From Opitutaceae bacterium (GTDB taxonomy: Bacteria > Verrucomicrobiota > Verrucomicrobiia > Opitutales > Opitutaceae): a DNA stretch of 59,201 nucleotides. How positions within the stretch are numbered: position 1 is the first letter of the stretch; every line of letters begins with the position of its first letter. This document shows positions 15,785 through 23,126 of this stretch, in pieces. The DNA lies in contig JACFMR010000023.1 of NCBI GenBank assembly GCA_019455245.1, forward strand, positions 1-59,201, read 5' to 3'. A program made the translations under genes and the position numbers. The notes beneath the pieces were generated by a model that was not told the DNA's origin, ran no database searches, and was given only the letters and a program-made list of their open reading frames with translations.

Positions 15785-16818
15785 TCAACTCTTCCACCCT
15801 TGTCACCGGCGGTACCGGCTTTCTCGGACGACGTCTCGTCGAGCGCCTGCTCGCCGCGGGCCGTAGCGTCACCGTGCTCGGCCGCACGCCCGCGCCGGAC
15901 TTGGAAAAACGCGGCGTGGTTTTCATCCGCGCCTCGCTGGATGACACCGCCGCCGTCGCGGCCGCCTGTGCCGGCATCGGGACCGTGTTTCATGTCGCCG
16001 CCAAGGTCGGCGTATGGGGCCGCTACGAGGATTTTTTCCGCACCAATGTGCTTGGCACCCGCGCGTTGCTTGAAGGCTGCCGTCGCCACGGCGTGCAATG
16101 TTTCATCCACACCAGCACACCGAGCGTGGTCTACCATGGCCGTGATCTGCGCGGCGCCGACGAGTCGCTGCCGCTCACGACCGCGTGCCCGAGTCCCTAT
16201 CCGCTCACCAAGGCCATCGCCGAACGCGAGGTGCTTGCGGCCAATGACGAATCGCTGCGCACCGTCGCGTTGCGCCCGCACCTGATCTGGGGCGTCGGCG
16301 ATCCGCATCTCGTGCCGCGCGTGCTCGCCCTGGCCAAGGCCGGCCGCCTGCGCATCGTCGGTGACGGCCGCAACCGCGTGGACATGGTTCACGTCGACAA
16401 TGCCGTCGACGCCCACCTCTTGGCCGAGCTGGCGCTCGGCAAATTACAAATTTCAAACCCCAAATCTCAGATGCCGGCCGCGGCCGGCCGCGCCTATTTC
16501 ATCACCAACGACGAACCGGTGGTGTTGTGGGAGTGGATCAACGACCTGCTGACCGCCCTCGGTGACCCACCCGTGACCAAACACATTTCCCTCGGTGCCG
16601 CGATCGCCGTCGGCACGGTTTGCGAAACGCTCTGGCGCACGCTGTCGCTCAAAGGCGAGCCGCCGATGACGCGCTTCGTCGCCAAGGAACTCGCCACCGA
16701 CCACTGGTTCGACATCTCCGCTGCCAAGCGCGATCTCGGCTACACCCCGCGCATCAGCATGGCGCAGGGTACCGCTGATCTCATCGCGTGGTATCAGGCC
16801 CAATCCCGCCGCCCATGA
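15781..16818 (+). CDS. oleD: OleD-like NAD(P)-dependent 2-alkyl-3-oxoacid reductase
   Basis: OleD reduces the 2-alkyl-3-oxo acid made by OleA, before OleC forms the beta-lactone. The protein (about 345 residues) is a short-chain dehydrogenase of the 3-beta-HSD type, with an N-terminal Rossmann motif LVTGGTGFLGRRLVERL, then VFHVAAKVGVWGRYEDF, the serine motif HTSTPSVVYHG, and YPLTKAIAE with the catalytic Tyr/Lys. RPHLIWGVGDPHLVPRV is also typical. The likely start is a GTG inside a repeat, since no ATG is available near the Rossmann strand. A partial AT-rich repeat at 16441-16470 is read in frame as KLQISNPKSQ. oleA and oleB are not in the window. Confidence 0.87.
   Translation: MVNSSTLVTGGTGFLGRRLVERLLAAGRSVTVLGRTPAPDLEKRGVVFIRASLDDTAAVAAACAGIGTVFHVAAKVGVWGRYEDFFRTNVLGTRALLEGCRRHGVQCFIHTSTPSVVYHGRDLRGADESLPLTTACPSPYPLTKAIAEREVLAANDESLRTVALRPHLIWGVGDPHLVPRVLALAKAGRLRIVGDGRNRVDMVHVDNAVDAHLLAELALGKLQISNPKSQMPAAAGRAYFITNDEPVVLWEWINDLLTALGDPPVTKHISLGAAIAVGTVCETLWRTLSLKGEPPMTRFVAKELATDHWFDISAAKRDLGYTPRISMAQGTADLIAWYQAQSRRP
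16441..16470. repeat. AT-rich repeat fragment inside oleD
   Basis: AAATTACAAATTTCAAACC followed by CCAAATCTCAG interrupts otherwise GC-rich coding sequence and resembles one arm of the blocks in oleC. It adds about ten residues without shifting the frame. Confidence 0.65.
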
Positions 16819-17330
16819 ACCTGCGCCCGCTGCTTTTGCCCGCCCTCGCGATGGCCGCCATTGTGCTGCTGTCGAACATCCTCGTGCAGTTCCCGCTCAA
16901 CGCGTGGCTCACGTGGGGCGCGTTCTCCTATCCCGTGGCCTATTTCGTGACCGATGTCTGCAACCGCCTCTTTGGCGCGGCGCCCGCCCGGCGCATTGCC
17001 TGGCTCGGTTTCGCCATCGGGCTGGTCAGCTCCGCCATCCTCGCGCCCCTGCGCATCGCGCTGGCCTCGGGCACGGCGTTCATCGTGTCGCAGCTGCTCG
17101 ACGTCTCGATCTTCAACCAGCTCCGGCGGCAGTCGTGGTGGAAGGCGCCGTTCATCGGCTCCTGCGTCGCCTCGATCGTGGACACCGCGATCTTCTTCAG
17201 CCTGGCCTTTGCCGGCACGGAGATGAGCTGGCTGCATCTTGCGGTCGGCGACCTCGGTGTGAAACTCGCCATGGCCCTCGTCCTCCTCCCTGCCTACCGC
17301 GTCCTCATCAACCGGCTCGTCACCCGGTGA
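16815..17330 (+). CDS. VUT-family (YhhQ-like) queuosine precursor transporter candidate
   Basis: This 171-residue protein has about five membrane helices. The family signature lies near residues 30-55: LTWGAFSYPVAYFVTDVCNRLFG, followed by ARRIAWLGFAIGLVSS. VUT/DUF165 proteins such as E. coli YhhQ import queuosine precursors. Because queC and queE lie 5 kb away, salvage and synthesis may coexist; the transport substrate here is inferred only from family. The ATG overlaps the oleD stop codon (ATGA), so it is translated from the same message as oleD. Confidence 0.82.
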   Translation: MNLRPLLLPALAMAAIVLLSNILVQFPLNAWLTWGAFSYPVAYFVTDVCNRLFGAAPARRIAWLGFAIGLVSSAILAPLRIALASGTAFIVSQLLDVSIFNQLRRQSWWKAPFIGSCVASIVDTAIFFSLAFAGTEMSWLHLAVGDLGVKLAMALVLLPAYRVLINRLVTR

Positions 17331-17339
17331 GACGCAACA

Positions 17340-18203
17340 TCACCCGTTCCGCTGCCTGACCGCTTCGAACAGCGTGATGATCGTCGCCATCGCGACGTTG
17401 AGCGAGTCGGCCTGGCCGGCCATGGGGATGCGCACAAGCACGTCGCTTTCCTTCATCCAAAACTCACTCAGGCCGTATTGCTCGCTGCCCATGATCACCG
17501 CGAGCGGACCGGTCAGGTCGGTTTGCGTGTAAAGGTTCTCGGTGTGCGGCGTGGTGGCGGCGGTGCGGATGCCGTTTTGCTTCAGCCAGGCATGGACCTC
17601 GCGGCTCTCGGCCACGACCAGCGGCACGGAAAACAGCACGCCCGTCGACGCGCGTACGACGTTGGGGTTGAAGATGTCCGTCACCGGGTCGCACACGATC
17701 ACCGCGTCGCAACCGGCCGCGTCGGCGCTGCGCAGGATGGTGCCGAGGTTGCCGGGCTTCTCGATCGCCTCGACCACGAGCAGAAACGGGGCCTTTGCTG
17801 TAGCCGGGGTCGGTGACCCCGGTTCTGGACGTCCGGCCTCACCGCGGCCGGCTACAGCCAGATCATCCAGCTTGCGGTGCCACTGCGGCGCCACGGCGAG
17901 CAGACCGTCGGGACGCTCGCGGTAGGCCACCTTGGCAAAGGCGTCTTTCGACAACTCGAACAATGTCGCGCCCGCCGCCGCCGCCTGCGCCAGCAGCGCG
18001 TCCTCGTTTTCGCCCAGAAACCAATCGCGCGAAAAATACAACTCGGTCAGGGCCACGTTTTTTTCCAGCGCCCGGCGGATCTGCCGGTATCCCTCGACCA
18101 GAAACACGCCTGCCTCGTCCCGCGGCCGCCGGTCGCGCAGCTTCACGAGCTGTTTCACGCGGGGATTCTGCAGACTGGTAATCTTTTCGGGAGGGTGGCC
18201 CAC
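17340..18203 (-). CDS. TrmH/SpoU-family RNA 2'-O-methyltransferase
   Basis: The protein (about 287 residues) has an N-terminal substrate-binding domain (NPRVKQLVKLRDRRPRDEAG, FLVEGYRQIRRALE) and a SPOUT methyltransferase domain with LLVVEAIEKPGNLGTILRSA, ADAAGCDAVIVCDP, VIMGSEQYGLS and VRIPMAGQADSLNVAMA, which form the knotted SAM site. These enzymes methylate ribose in rRNA or tRNA; the target base is not predictable. The two domains are joined by about 20 residues encoded by a complete REPIN-like element. The start is probably a GTG within an inverted repeat (SVGHPPEKIT); a longer start at 18302 would only translate repeat sequence. Confidence 0.87.
   Translation of the reverse strand: MGHPPEKITSLQNPRVKQLVKLRDRRPRDEAGVFLVEGYRQIRRALEKNVALTELYFSRDWFLGENEDALLAQAAAAGATLFELSKDAFAKVAYRERPDGLLAVAPQWHRKLDDLAVAGRGEAGRPEPGSPTPATAKAPFLLVVEAIEKPGNLGTILRSADAAGCDAVIVCDPVTDIFNPNVVRASTGVLFSVPLVVAESREVHAWLKQNGIRTAATTPHTENLYTQTDLTGPLAVIMGSEQYGLSEFWMKESDVLVRIPMAGQADSLNVAMATIITLFEAVRQRNG
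17798..17857. repeat. REPIN-like paired palindromes inside the TrmH-family gene
   Basis: The element begins CTGTAGCCGG and ends CCGGCTACAG, with two inner hairpins (CCGGGGTC/GACCCCGG and a CCGGCCTC-type arm). It is exactly 60 bases, so it inserts 20 codons without a frameshift. On the minus strand it reads AVAGRGEAGRPEPGSPTPAT, between the two protein domains. Confidence 0.88.
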
Positions 18204-18286
18204 GGAACACACGGAAAACACGGAAAAGCCGGGCAGCAATTTCCTTTTACCACCTCCTTCTGTGTGTTCTGTGTGTTCCGTGGGCC
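18197..18286. repeat. Inverted repeat of CACGGAACACACGG type between divergent genes
   Basis: Arms 18197-18226 and 18257-18286 match at about 26 of 30 positions, with the outer 16 bases perfect (GGCCCACGGAACACAC), around a 30-base loop. The presumed GTG starts of both flanking genes lie in the outer ends of the arms. If translated, the arms would give TEHTEHTE- or SVCSVCSVG-type peptides. Confidence 0.87.
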
Positions 18287-19644
18287 GAAAGAAAAAATTC
18301 AACGACTATCCGTTCCCGTATCATCACGAGCTGGAATTGGACATCCACACCCTGACCAACCGCGGCGTGGGCCTCGGCCGCGTGCGGCTGGCCGACACCG
18401 GCGAAAGTAACCTAATAGGTTACTTTCGCACGGACGCTGCTGCCGCAGAAGGGACTGTCTTGGGTGGTCCGGCGGAAAGGGACCAGGCGGGCTGGGTGGT
18501 CATGGTGCCGTTCACGTTGCCCGGCGAACGCGTCCGCGCACGGGTGTTTCGCAACCACAAGAATTACTCCGAGGCCGATCTGGTCGCAGTGCTCACGCCT
18601 TCACCGCAGCGCGTCGCGCCGCGTTGCGCGTTGTTCGGCACCTGCGGCGGCTGCCAATACCAGCACCTGGCTTATGCGGAGCAGCTGCATTGGAAACAGC
18701 GCCAGGTCGAGGAGTTGTTGCAGCACCTGGCGGGCATCACGCATCCCGTCGCGCCGGTGATCGGCTCGCCCCGCGAATTCGGCTACCGGTCGAAAATCAC
18801 GCCGCACTTCAATCCGCCGCGGGCGGATGGGACGATGCCCATCGGTTTCCTTAAGCAGGGCACCCGGTTCGACATTATCGACGTTCCCGCGTGTCCCATC
18901 GCCACACCCGAAATCAATGCAAAGTTGACCGAAATCCGCGCCGCGACGCAGGCCAAACTCGCCGTCGGTGAATACAAACGTGGCGCCACGCTCCTGCTGC
19001 GCCACGCCGAGGAGGGCGTGGTCACGGATTATGATGCGGTGATCCATGAGGTGATCCCGCAGCACGCCGATCCGCAATCCGCAGTCCGCGCTCCGCAATC
19101 ACTCCGCCTCCATTTTCTCGCCCGCGATTTTTTTCAGAACAACCCGTTCATATTGCCCGCTTTCACCGGTTATGTCCGCGACCAGGCGGCGGCGAGCGGC
19201 GCGCGGTTTTTGGTGGACGCCTATTGCGGCAGCGGGCTCTTCGCACTGAGCGCAGCGCGGGCCTTTGAGCGCGTGGCGGGGGTGGAGATCAGCGCGACCG
19301 CGGTGAAGTTTGCGATGGAAAACGCCGCCGCCAACGGCATCACCAACGCCACGTTTCTGGCCGGCGATGCCGCGGCGATCTTTGCCGGGTTGGATTTCCC
19401 TGCGACCGACACGGCCGTCATCATCGACCCACCGCGCAAGGGCTGCGACGAGTCGTTTCTCAATCAACTCTTCGCCTTCGGTCCGCGCACGGTCGTTTAC
19501 GTGAGCTGCGACCCCGCGACCCAGATGCGCGACCTGCGGCATTTCCTCGCCGCCGGCTATCAGTTGACCGCGGTGCAACCCTTCGACCTGTTTCCCCAGA
19601 CGCGACATTTGGAGTGCGTGATCTCACTGCACGCGTGCGGTTAA
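18280..19644 (+). CDS. RlmD/RumA-type 23S rRNA (uracil-C5) methyltransferase
   Basis: This protein (about 454 residues) has a TRAM-like N-terminus, an iron-sulfur Cys cluster (CALFGTCGGCQYQHL) and a class I SAM domain. Key motifs are VDAYCGSGLFALSAAR, GVEISATAVKFAMENAAANG, IIDPPRKGCD and YVSCDPATQMRDL, where the Cys is the catalytic nucleophile. The enzyme makes 5-methyluridine in 23S rRNA. The start is taken as GTG at the end of the inverted repeat. A perfect palindrome at 18401-18429 is read through in the TRAM region. The C-terminus reads HLECVISLHACG; a likely older ending lies 1.1 kb downstream. Confidence 0.9.
   Translation: MGRKKKFNDYPFPYHHELELDIHTLTNRGVGLGRVRLADTGESNLIGYFRTDAAAAEGTVLGGPAERDQAGWVVMVPFTLPGERVRARVFRNHKNYSEADLVAVLTPSPQRVAPRCALFGTCGGCQYQHLAYAEQLHWKQRQVEELLQHLAGITHPVAPVIGSPREFGYRSKITPHFNPPRADGTMPIGFLKQGTRFDIIDVPACPIATPEINAKLTEIRAATQAKLAVGEYKRGATLLLRHAEEGVVTDYDAVIHEVIPQHADPQSAVRAPQSLRLHFLARDFFQNNPFILPAFTGYVRDQAAASGARFLVDAYCGSGLFALSAARAFERVAGVEISATAVKFAMENAAANGITNATFLAGDAAAIFAGLDFPATDTAVIIDPPRKGCDESFLNQLFAFGPRTVVYVSCDPATQMRDLRHFLAAGYQLTAVQPFDLFPQTRHLECVISLHACG
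18401..18429. repeat. Perfect palindrome with TAATA loop inside the RlmD-like gene
   Basis: Arms GCGAAAGTAACC and GGTTACTTTCGC form a perfect 12-bp stem around TAATA. The palindrome lies in frame (ESNLIGYFR). Its low GC and its absence from the conserved domain core suggest a later insertion. Confidence 0.85.
19606..19622 (+). repeat. 17-base direct repeat, first copy (end of the RlmD-like gene)
   Basis: CATTTGGAGTGCGTGAT occurs here in frame as HLECVI and again at 20741-20757. The two copies bracket the PEP-CTERM gene. Confidence 0.9.
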
Positions 19645-19739
19645 GATCGGTGGGCCGGTCGCATTCCTCACTGGGCTGCGTCCGACGGCGGAGGCGTGCG
19701 GAGATTGACATGGGCACATTGTTTGGCAGCAAAGATCCC

Positions 19740-20708
19740 ATGAAACCCCACTTGCTTACCCTGCTGGTTTTGTGTGCGAGTTCCACGGTCGTGGGACAAA
19801 TCACGTTTTCAACCGCGGGTTCCAGTTGGGCCGGCAATTCGTTTTACAATTATGGTGGTGGTACTTTTGCCACCGATAATTCTCCAGATGCGACCACCGC
19901 GTTCGCCGCCGGTTCGGTAAGCGGCACGCAATTCGTTTTTGGTTTTGCCAAAGAGGTTCCGGTCGGCACCGCTAGTTATGATCTTTCGTCCACCGATCTG
20001 ACCATCGGAACTGCGCTTACGCTTACCTTCACCGGCTTTTCCGCGCTGCCTCGCTACGTTGCCTACACCGGCGGTTCACTGAACGGTTACACCTTCGACA
20101 GCGGCACCGGCGAGCTCACCTTTTCCGCCACCACGATCAACCCGGTGGCCTCGGCGTCGGACAGCACCGGCACCACGTTGAACTCGGCCTTTGGTCTGAT
20201 CATCGAGACCGGTGGCAGTCATGATTTTCAAGGCGCGGTTTTTCGCACCGACGGCTTTTGGGGCGATGTAGCCGCGCTCAACGGTTCCTATGCCGGACAA
20301 CTGCCATTGGCCGGGGTAAATTTCAACGGGGTCGACGGCACCAACGTCACCTTCGATGCCTACCTGACCATCGACTTTCTCAACAGCATCGGCATCACCT
20401 CGCCCGCCGAGTGTGCCGCCTACCTGCAGAAGGCGGGAGTGAGCAATTATCTCGAGATCACCCGTCAGCTTTTCGGATATAGCGGGGTGGATCCGTTGGT
20501 CAGCGGGGTCTACACGTTTGGCGGTGCCAGCAGCTTGGATTTCAACGGTGCCGGGGTGGACAACTATCTGATCGCTTCCTACGGCAACGATTCCTGGTCG
20601 GCGGGCAATATCGGTGTCACCGCTGTGCCGGAGCCTGCCACCTACGCGCTGTTGGCCGGACTGGGTGTGCTGGGTTTGGCTTGCTGGCGCAGGCACCGCG
20701 CGAACTGA
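19740..20708 (+). CDS. PEP-CTERM sorting-domain secreted protein
   Basis: This 322-residue protein starts with a signal peptide (MKPHLLTLLVLCASSTVVGQ) and ends with the PEP-CTERM signal: VPEPATYALLAGLGVLGLACW followed by RRHRAN. Such proteins are exported and processed by an exosortase, and are often tied to exopolysaccharide. The body is rich in Gly, Ser, Thr and Asn and looks like a beta-strand surface protein with no recognised enzyme motif. GC is lower than in the neighbours. The gene lies between two copies of a 17-base repeat from the end of the upstream methyltransferase gene. A start ten codons earlier is also possible. Confidence 0.87.
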   Translation: MKPHLLTLLVLCASSTVVGQITFSTAGSSWAGNSFYNYGGGTFATDNSPDATTAFAAGSVSGTQFVFGFAKEVPVGTASYDLSSTDLTIGTALTLTFTGFSALPRYVAYTGGSLNGYTFDSGTGELTFSATTINPVASASDSTGTTLNSAFGLIIETGGSHDFQGAVFRTDGFWGDVAALNGSYAGQLPLAGVNFNGVDGTNVTFDAYLTIDFLNSIGITSPAECAAYLQKAGVSNYLEITRQLFGYSGVDPLVSGVYTFGGASSLDFNGAGVDNYLIASYGNDSWSAGNIGVTAVPEPATYALLAGLGVLGLACWRRHRAN

Positions 20709-20740
20709 GCGCAGTGTGTCGGCCGCATCATGGCGGCCGG

Positions 20741-20773
20741 CATTTGGAGTGCGTGATAACCCTCTCGCGCTGA
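20741..20773 (+). pseudogene. Displaced original 3' end of the RlmD-like gene
   Basis: The sequence reads HLECVITLSR and then a stop, which is the normal ending for RlmD/RumA-type proteins. The copy now attached to the gene ends HLECVISLHACG instead. The remnant starts with the 17-base repeat, so the intervening 1.1 kb seems to have been inserted. Confidence 0.7.
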
Positions 20774-20855
20774 GTTAATTGTTCACGTTTTGCCTCAGGT
20801 CGTCATTGCCTTTGCATGGCCGGCCCGGCAGGCTGGCGGGCAATTCCCCACCATC

Positions 20856-23087
20856 ATGTCCACCGCATCCTCCCCGGCCCATGTCTGGAAATTTTTCCGC
20901 ACGGGCGGCATCGATCAGGTTTCGCTCACCGGCAGCGAAGACCTTCTCAACCTCGACCAGCTTGATCAGAAACTGTGGGTGGCGTTGAGCTGCCCGGTCA
21001 AAGGGCTCGAAATCGACGAGAAAACTCTCGCCCTGATCGACAGCGACGGCGACGGCCGCATCCGCGTGCCGGAGCTGCTGGTCGCCGTCAAATGGGCCTG
21101 TGCGCGGTTGAAAAACCCGGCCGATTTGTTGCAGGGCAAGGACAGCCTGCCGCTTGCCGCCATCAACGACGCCACGCCCGAGGGCAAGATTCTCGTGGCC
21201 TCCGCCAAACAGATCCTGCGCAGCCTCGGCAAGCGGTCCGACACCGCACTCACCACGGCCGATGCGGCCAACACCGCCGCGATCTTTGCCGCCAGCGCGC
21301 TCAACGGCTCCGGCATCATCCCGCCCGAGGCCACCGAGGATCCCGCCACCCAATCCCTGATCAAGGACATCATAGCGTGCACCGGCGGCACGGCCAGCCG
21401 CTCGGGCAAGATCGGCGTCACGCCGGCGCAGATTGACACCTTCTTCGCCGACCTCGCCGCCTACACCGCCTGGGTCGAGCAAAGCGGCACCAAGGACATT
21501 GCGGTGCTGGGCGATGCCACGGCCGCCGCCTGCAACGCCATCCGCGCCGTTCGCACCAAGGTCGAGGACTACTTCGCCCGTTGCCGCATGGCCGCCTTTG
21601 ATCCGCGTGCCATCGCCGCGCTCAACCGCAGCGAATCCGAATACCTCGCCATCGCCGCCAAGGACCTCAAGCTCAGCGCCGAGGAGGTCGCGGAATTTCC
21701 GCTCGCCCGCATCGAGTCCAGCCAATCGCTGCCGCTGCTTGAGGGCGTCAACCCCGCCTGGGCTACCGCGCTCGCCGCCCTGCACCAGGCGGCCGTCACC
21801 CCCGTGTTTGGCGCGGAGAAAACCTCGCTCAACGCCGCCGAGTGGGCGGAACTCACCGCCAAGTTTGCCGCCTATGAAACGTGGCTCGGCGGCAAGGCTG
21901 GATCGGCGGTGGAGAAGCTCGGCTTGCCGCACGCCAAGGAAATCCTCGCCGGGCAGGGGCGCGATGCGCTGGCCGGGCTGGTCGCCAAAGACAAGGAGCT
22001 CGAGCCCGAGTTCAAGGCCATCAGCGATGTCGAACGCCTTGCCCGCTATCACCGCGACCTGCGCACGCTGCTGCACAATTACGTCAACTTCGCCGACTTC
22101 TATTCGCGCGACCGCCTGGCGGTTTTCCAGGCCGGCACGCTCTTCCTCGACAGCCGCTCGTGTGAGCTGTGTGTGCAAGTGGGTAATCCCGCCGCGCACG
22201 CCGGTCTCGCCGCCATGAGCAAGGCCTACATCGCCTACGTCGATTGCGTGCGCCCCGGCGGCGAAAAGATGAGCGTGGCCGCCTGTTTCACGCAGGGCGA
22301 CAGCGACTACCTGTTCGTCGGCCGTCACGGCGTGTTCTACGACCGCAAGGGCCGCGATTGGGATGCCACGATCACCAAGCTCATCGACAGCCCCATCAGC
22401 GTGCGCCAGGCCTTCTGGTCGCCCTACAAGAAGTTTGTCCGCTTCATCGAGGAACAGGTGGCCAAGCGCGCCGCCGCCGCCGACACTGCCGCCACCGGCA
22501 AACTTCAGGCCGCGGCCACCAGCACGGTGGACACCGCCGCCGCGGGCAAACCCGCCGCCGGTGCCGCGCCCAAGCCCAAGTTTGAAGTGGGCACCGTGGC
22601 GGCCCTGGGCGTCGGCCTCGGCGCCATCGGCACGTTGCTCGGCGGTTTTGTCGCCGGTTTCCTCGGCCTCGGCATCTGGATGCCGCTCGGCATCATCGGC
22701 ATCATGCTGGCGATTTCCGGCCCTTCGATGCTCATCGCTTGGCTCAAGCTGCGTCAGCGCAACCTCGGGCCGATCCTCGACGCCAACGGCTGGGCCATCA
22801 ACGGCCGCGTGAAGATCAACATGCCGCTCGGCGCCATGCTCACCGACCAGGCCAAGCTGCCGGCCAATGCCAAGCGCACGCTCGACGATCCCTTTGCCGA
22901 AAAATCCGGCGCCAAGCGCCTTTGGATTCTGCTGGTGCTGGTGCTGCTGCTGGCGGCGGTGATCATCCGCATCGATCACAACCGGCGTGGCCGCTACTTC
23001 TGGCAGCCCGAGCCGCCGCCACCTGCCCCGGTCGAGGCGCCGGCCGCTCCGGCGGAAACACCGCCGGCTCCGGCCCCGGCGGCGTGA
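20856..23087 (+). CDS. EF-hand-containing membrane protein of unknown function
   Basis: This is a 743-residue protein with no assigned function. Residues 62-73 (DSDGDGRIRVPE) are a canonical 12-residue EF-hand loop, so calcium binding is likely. A long mostly helical region follows (to about 530), then an Ala/Lys-rich linker. Two hydrophobic spans come next (VAALGVGLGAIGTLLGGFVAG and IWMPLGIIGIMLAISGPSM), then a conserved-looking segment (LDANGWAINGRVKINMPLG). A last membrane helix (LWILLVLVLLLAAVII) ends in a Pro/Ala-rich tail. No signal peptide is seen. It is followed by a strong terminator, so it is probably transcribed alone. Confidence 0.85.
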   Translation: MSTASSPAHVWKFFRTGGIDQVSLTGSEDLLNLDQLDQKLWVALSCPVKGLEIDEKTLALIDSDGDGRIRVPELLVAVKWACARLKNPADLLQGKDSLPLAAINDATPEGKILVASAKQILRSLGKRSDTALTTADAANTAAIFAASALNGSGIIPPEATEDPATQSLIKDIIACTGGTASRSGKIGVTPAQIDTFFADLAAYTAWVEQSGTKDIAVLGDATAAACNAIRAVRTKVEDYFARCRMAAFDPRAIAALNRSESEYLAIAAKDLKLSAEEVAEFPLARIESSQSLPLLEGVNPAWATALAALHQAAVTPVFGAEKTSLNAAEWAELTAKFAAYETWLGGKAGSAVEKLGLPHAKEILAGQGRDALAGLVAKDKELEPEFKAISDVERLARYHRDLRTLLHNYVNFADFYSRDRLAVFQAGTLFLDSRSCELCVQVGNPAAHAGLAAMSKAYIAYVDCVRPGGEKMSVAACFTQGDSDYLFVGRHGVFYDRKGRDWDATITKLIDSPISVRQAFWSPYKKFVRFIEEQVAKRAAAADTAATGKLQAAATSTVDTAAAGKPAAGAAPKPKFEVGTVAALGVGLGAIGTLLGGFVAGFLGLGIWMPLGIIGIMLAISGPSMLIAWLKLRQRNLGPILDANGWAINGRVKINMPLGAMLTDQAKLPANAKRTLDDPFAEKSGAKRLWILLVLVLLLAAVIIRIDHNRRGRYFWQPEPPPPAPVEAPAAPAETPPAPAPAA

Positions 23088-23092
23088 AATCA

Positions 23093-23121
23093 GGGCGGGG
23101 ATTTCAGTCCCCGCCCTTTTT
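23093..23121 (+). terminator. Rho-independent terminator after the EF-hand gene
   Basis: GGGCGGGG and CCCCGCCC form a perfect 8-bp stem around an eight-base loop, followed by TTTTT on the plus strand. It lies in the short gap before the convergent lipoate ligase-like gene. Confidence 0.85.
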
Positions 23122-23126
23122 GTCGC

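Noticed and set aside
20775..22979. 734-residue minus-strand frame opposite the EF-hand gene
   Set aside because: Antisense artefact of GC-rich coding; the plus-strand protein has a clear EF-hand loop, membrane helices and a terminator.
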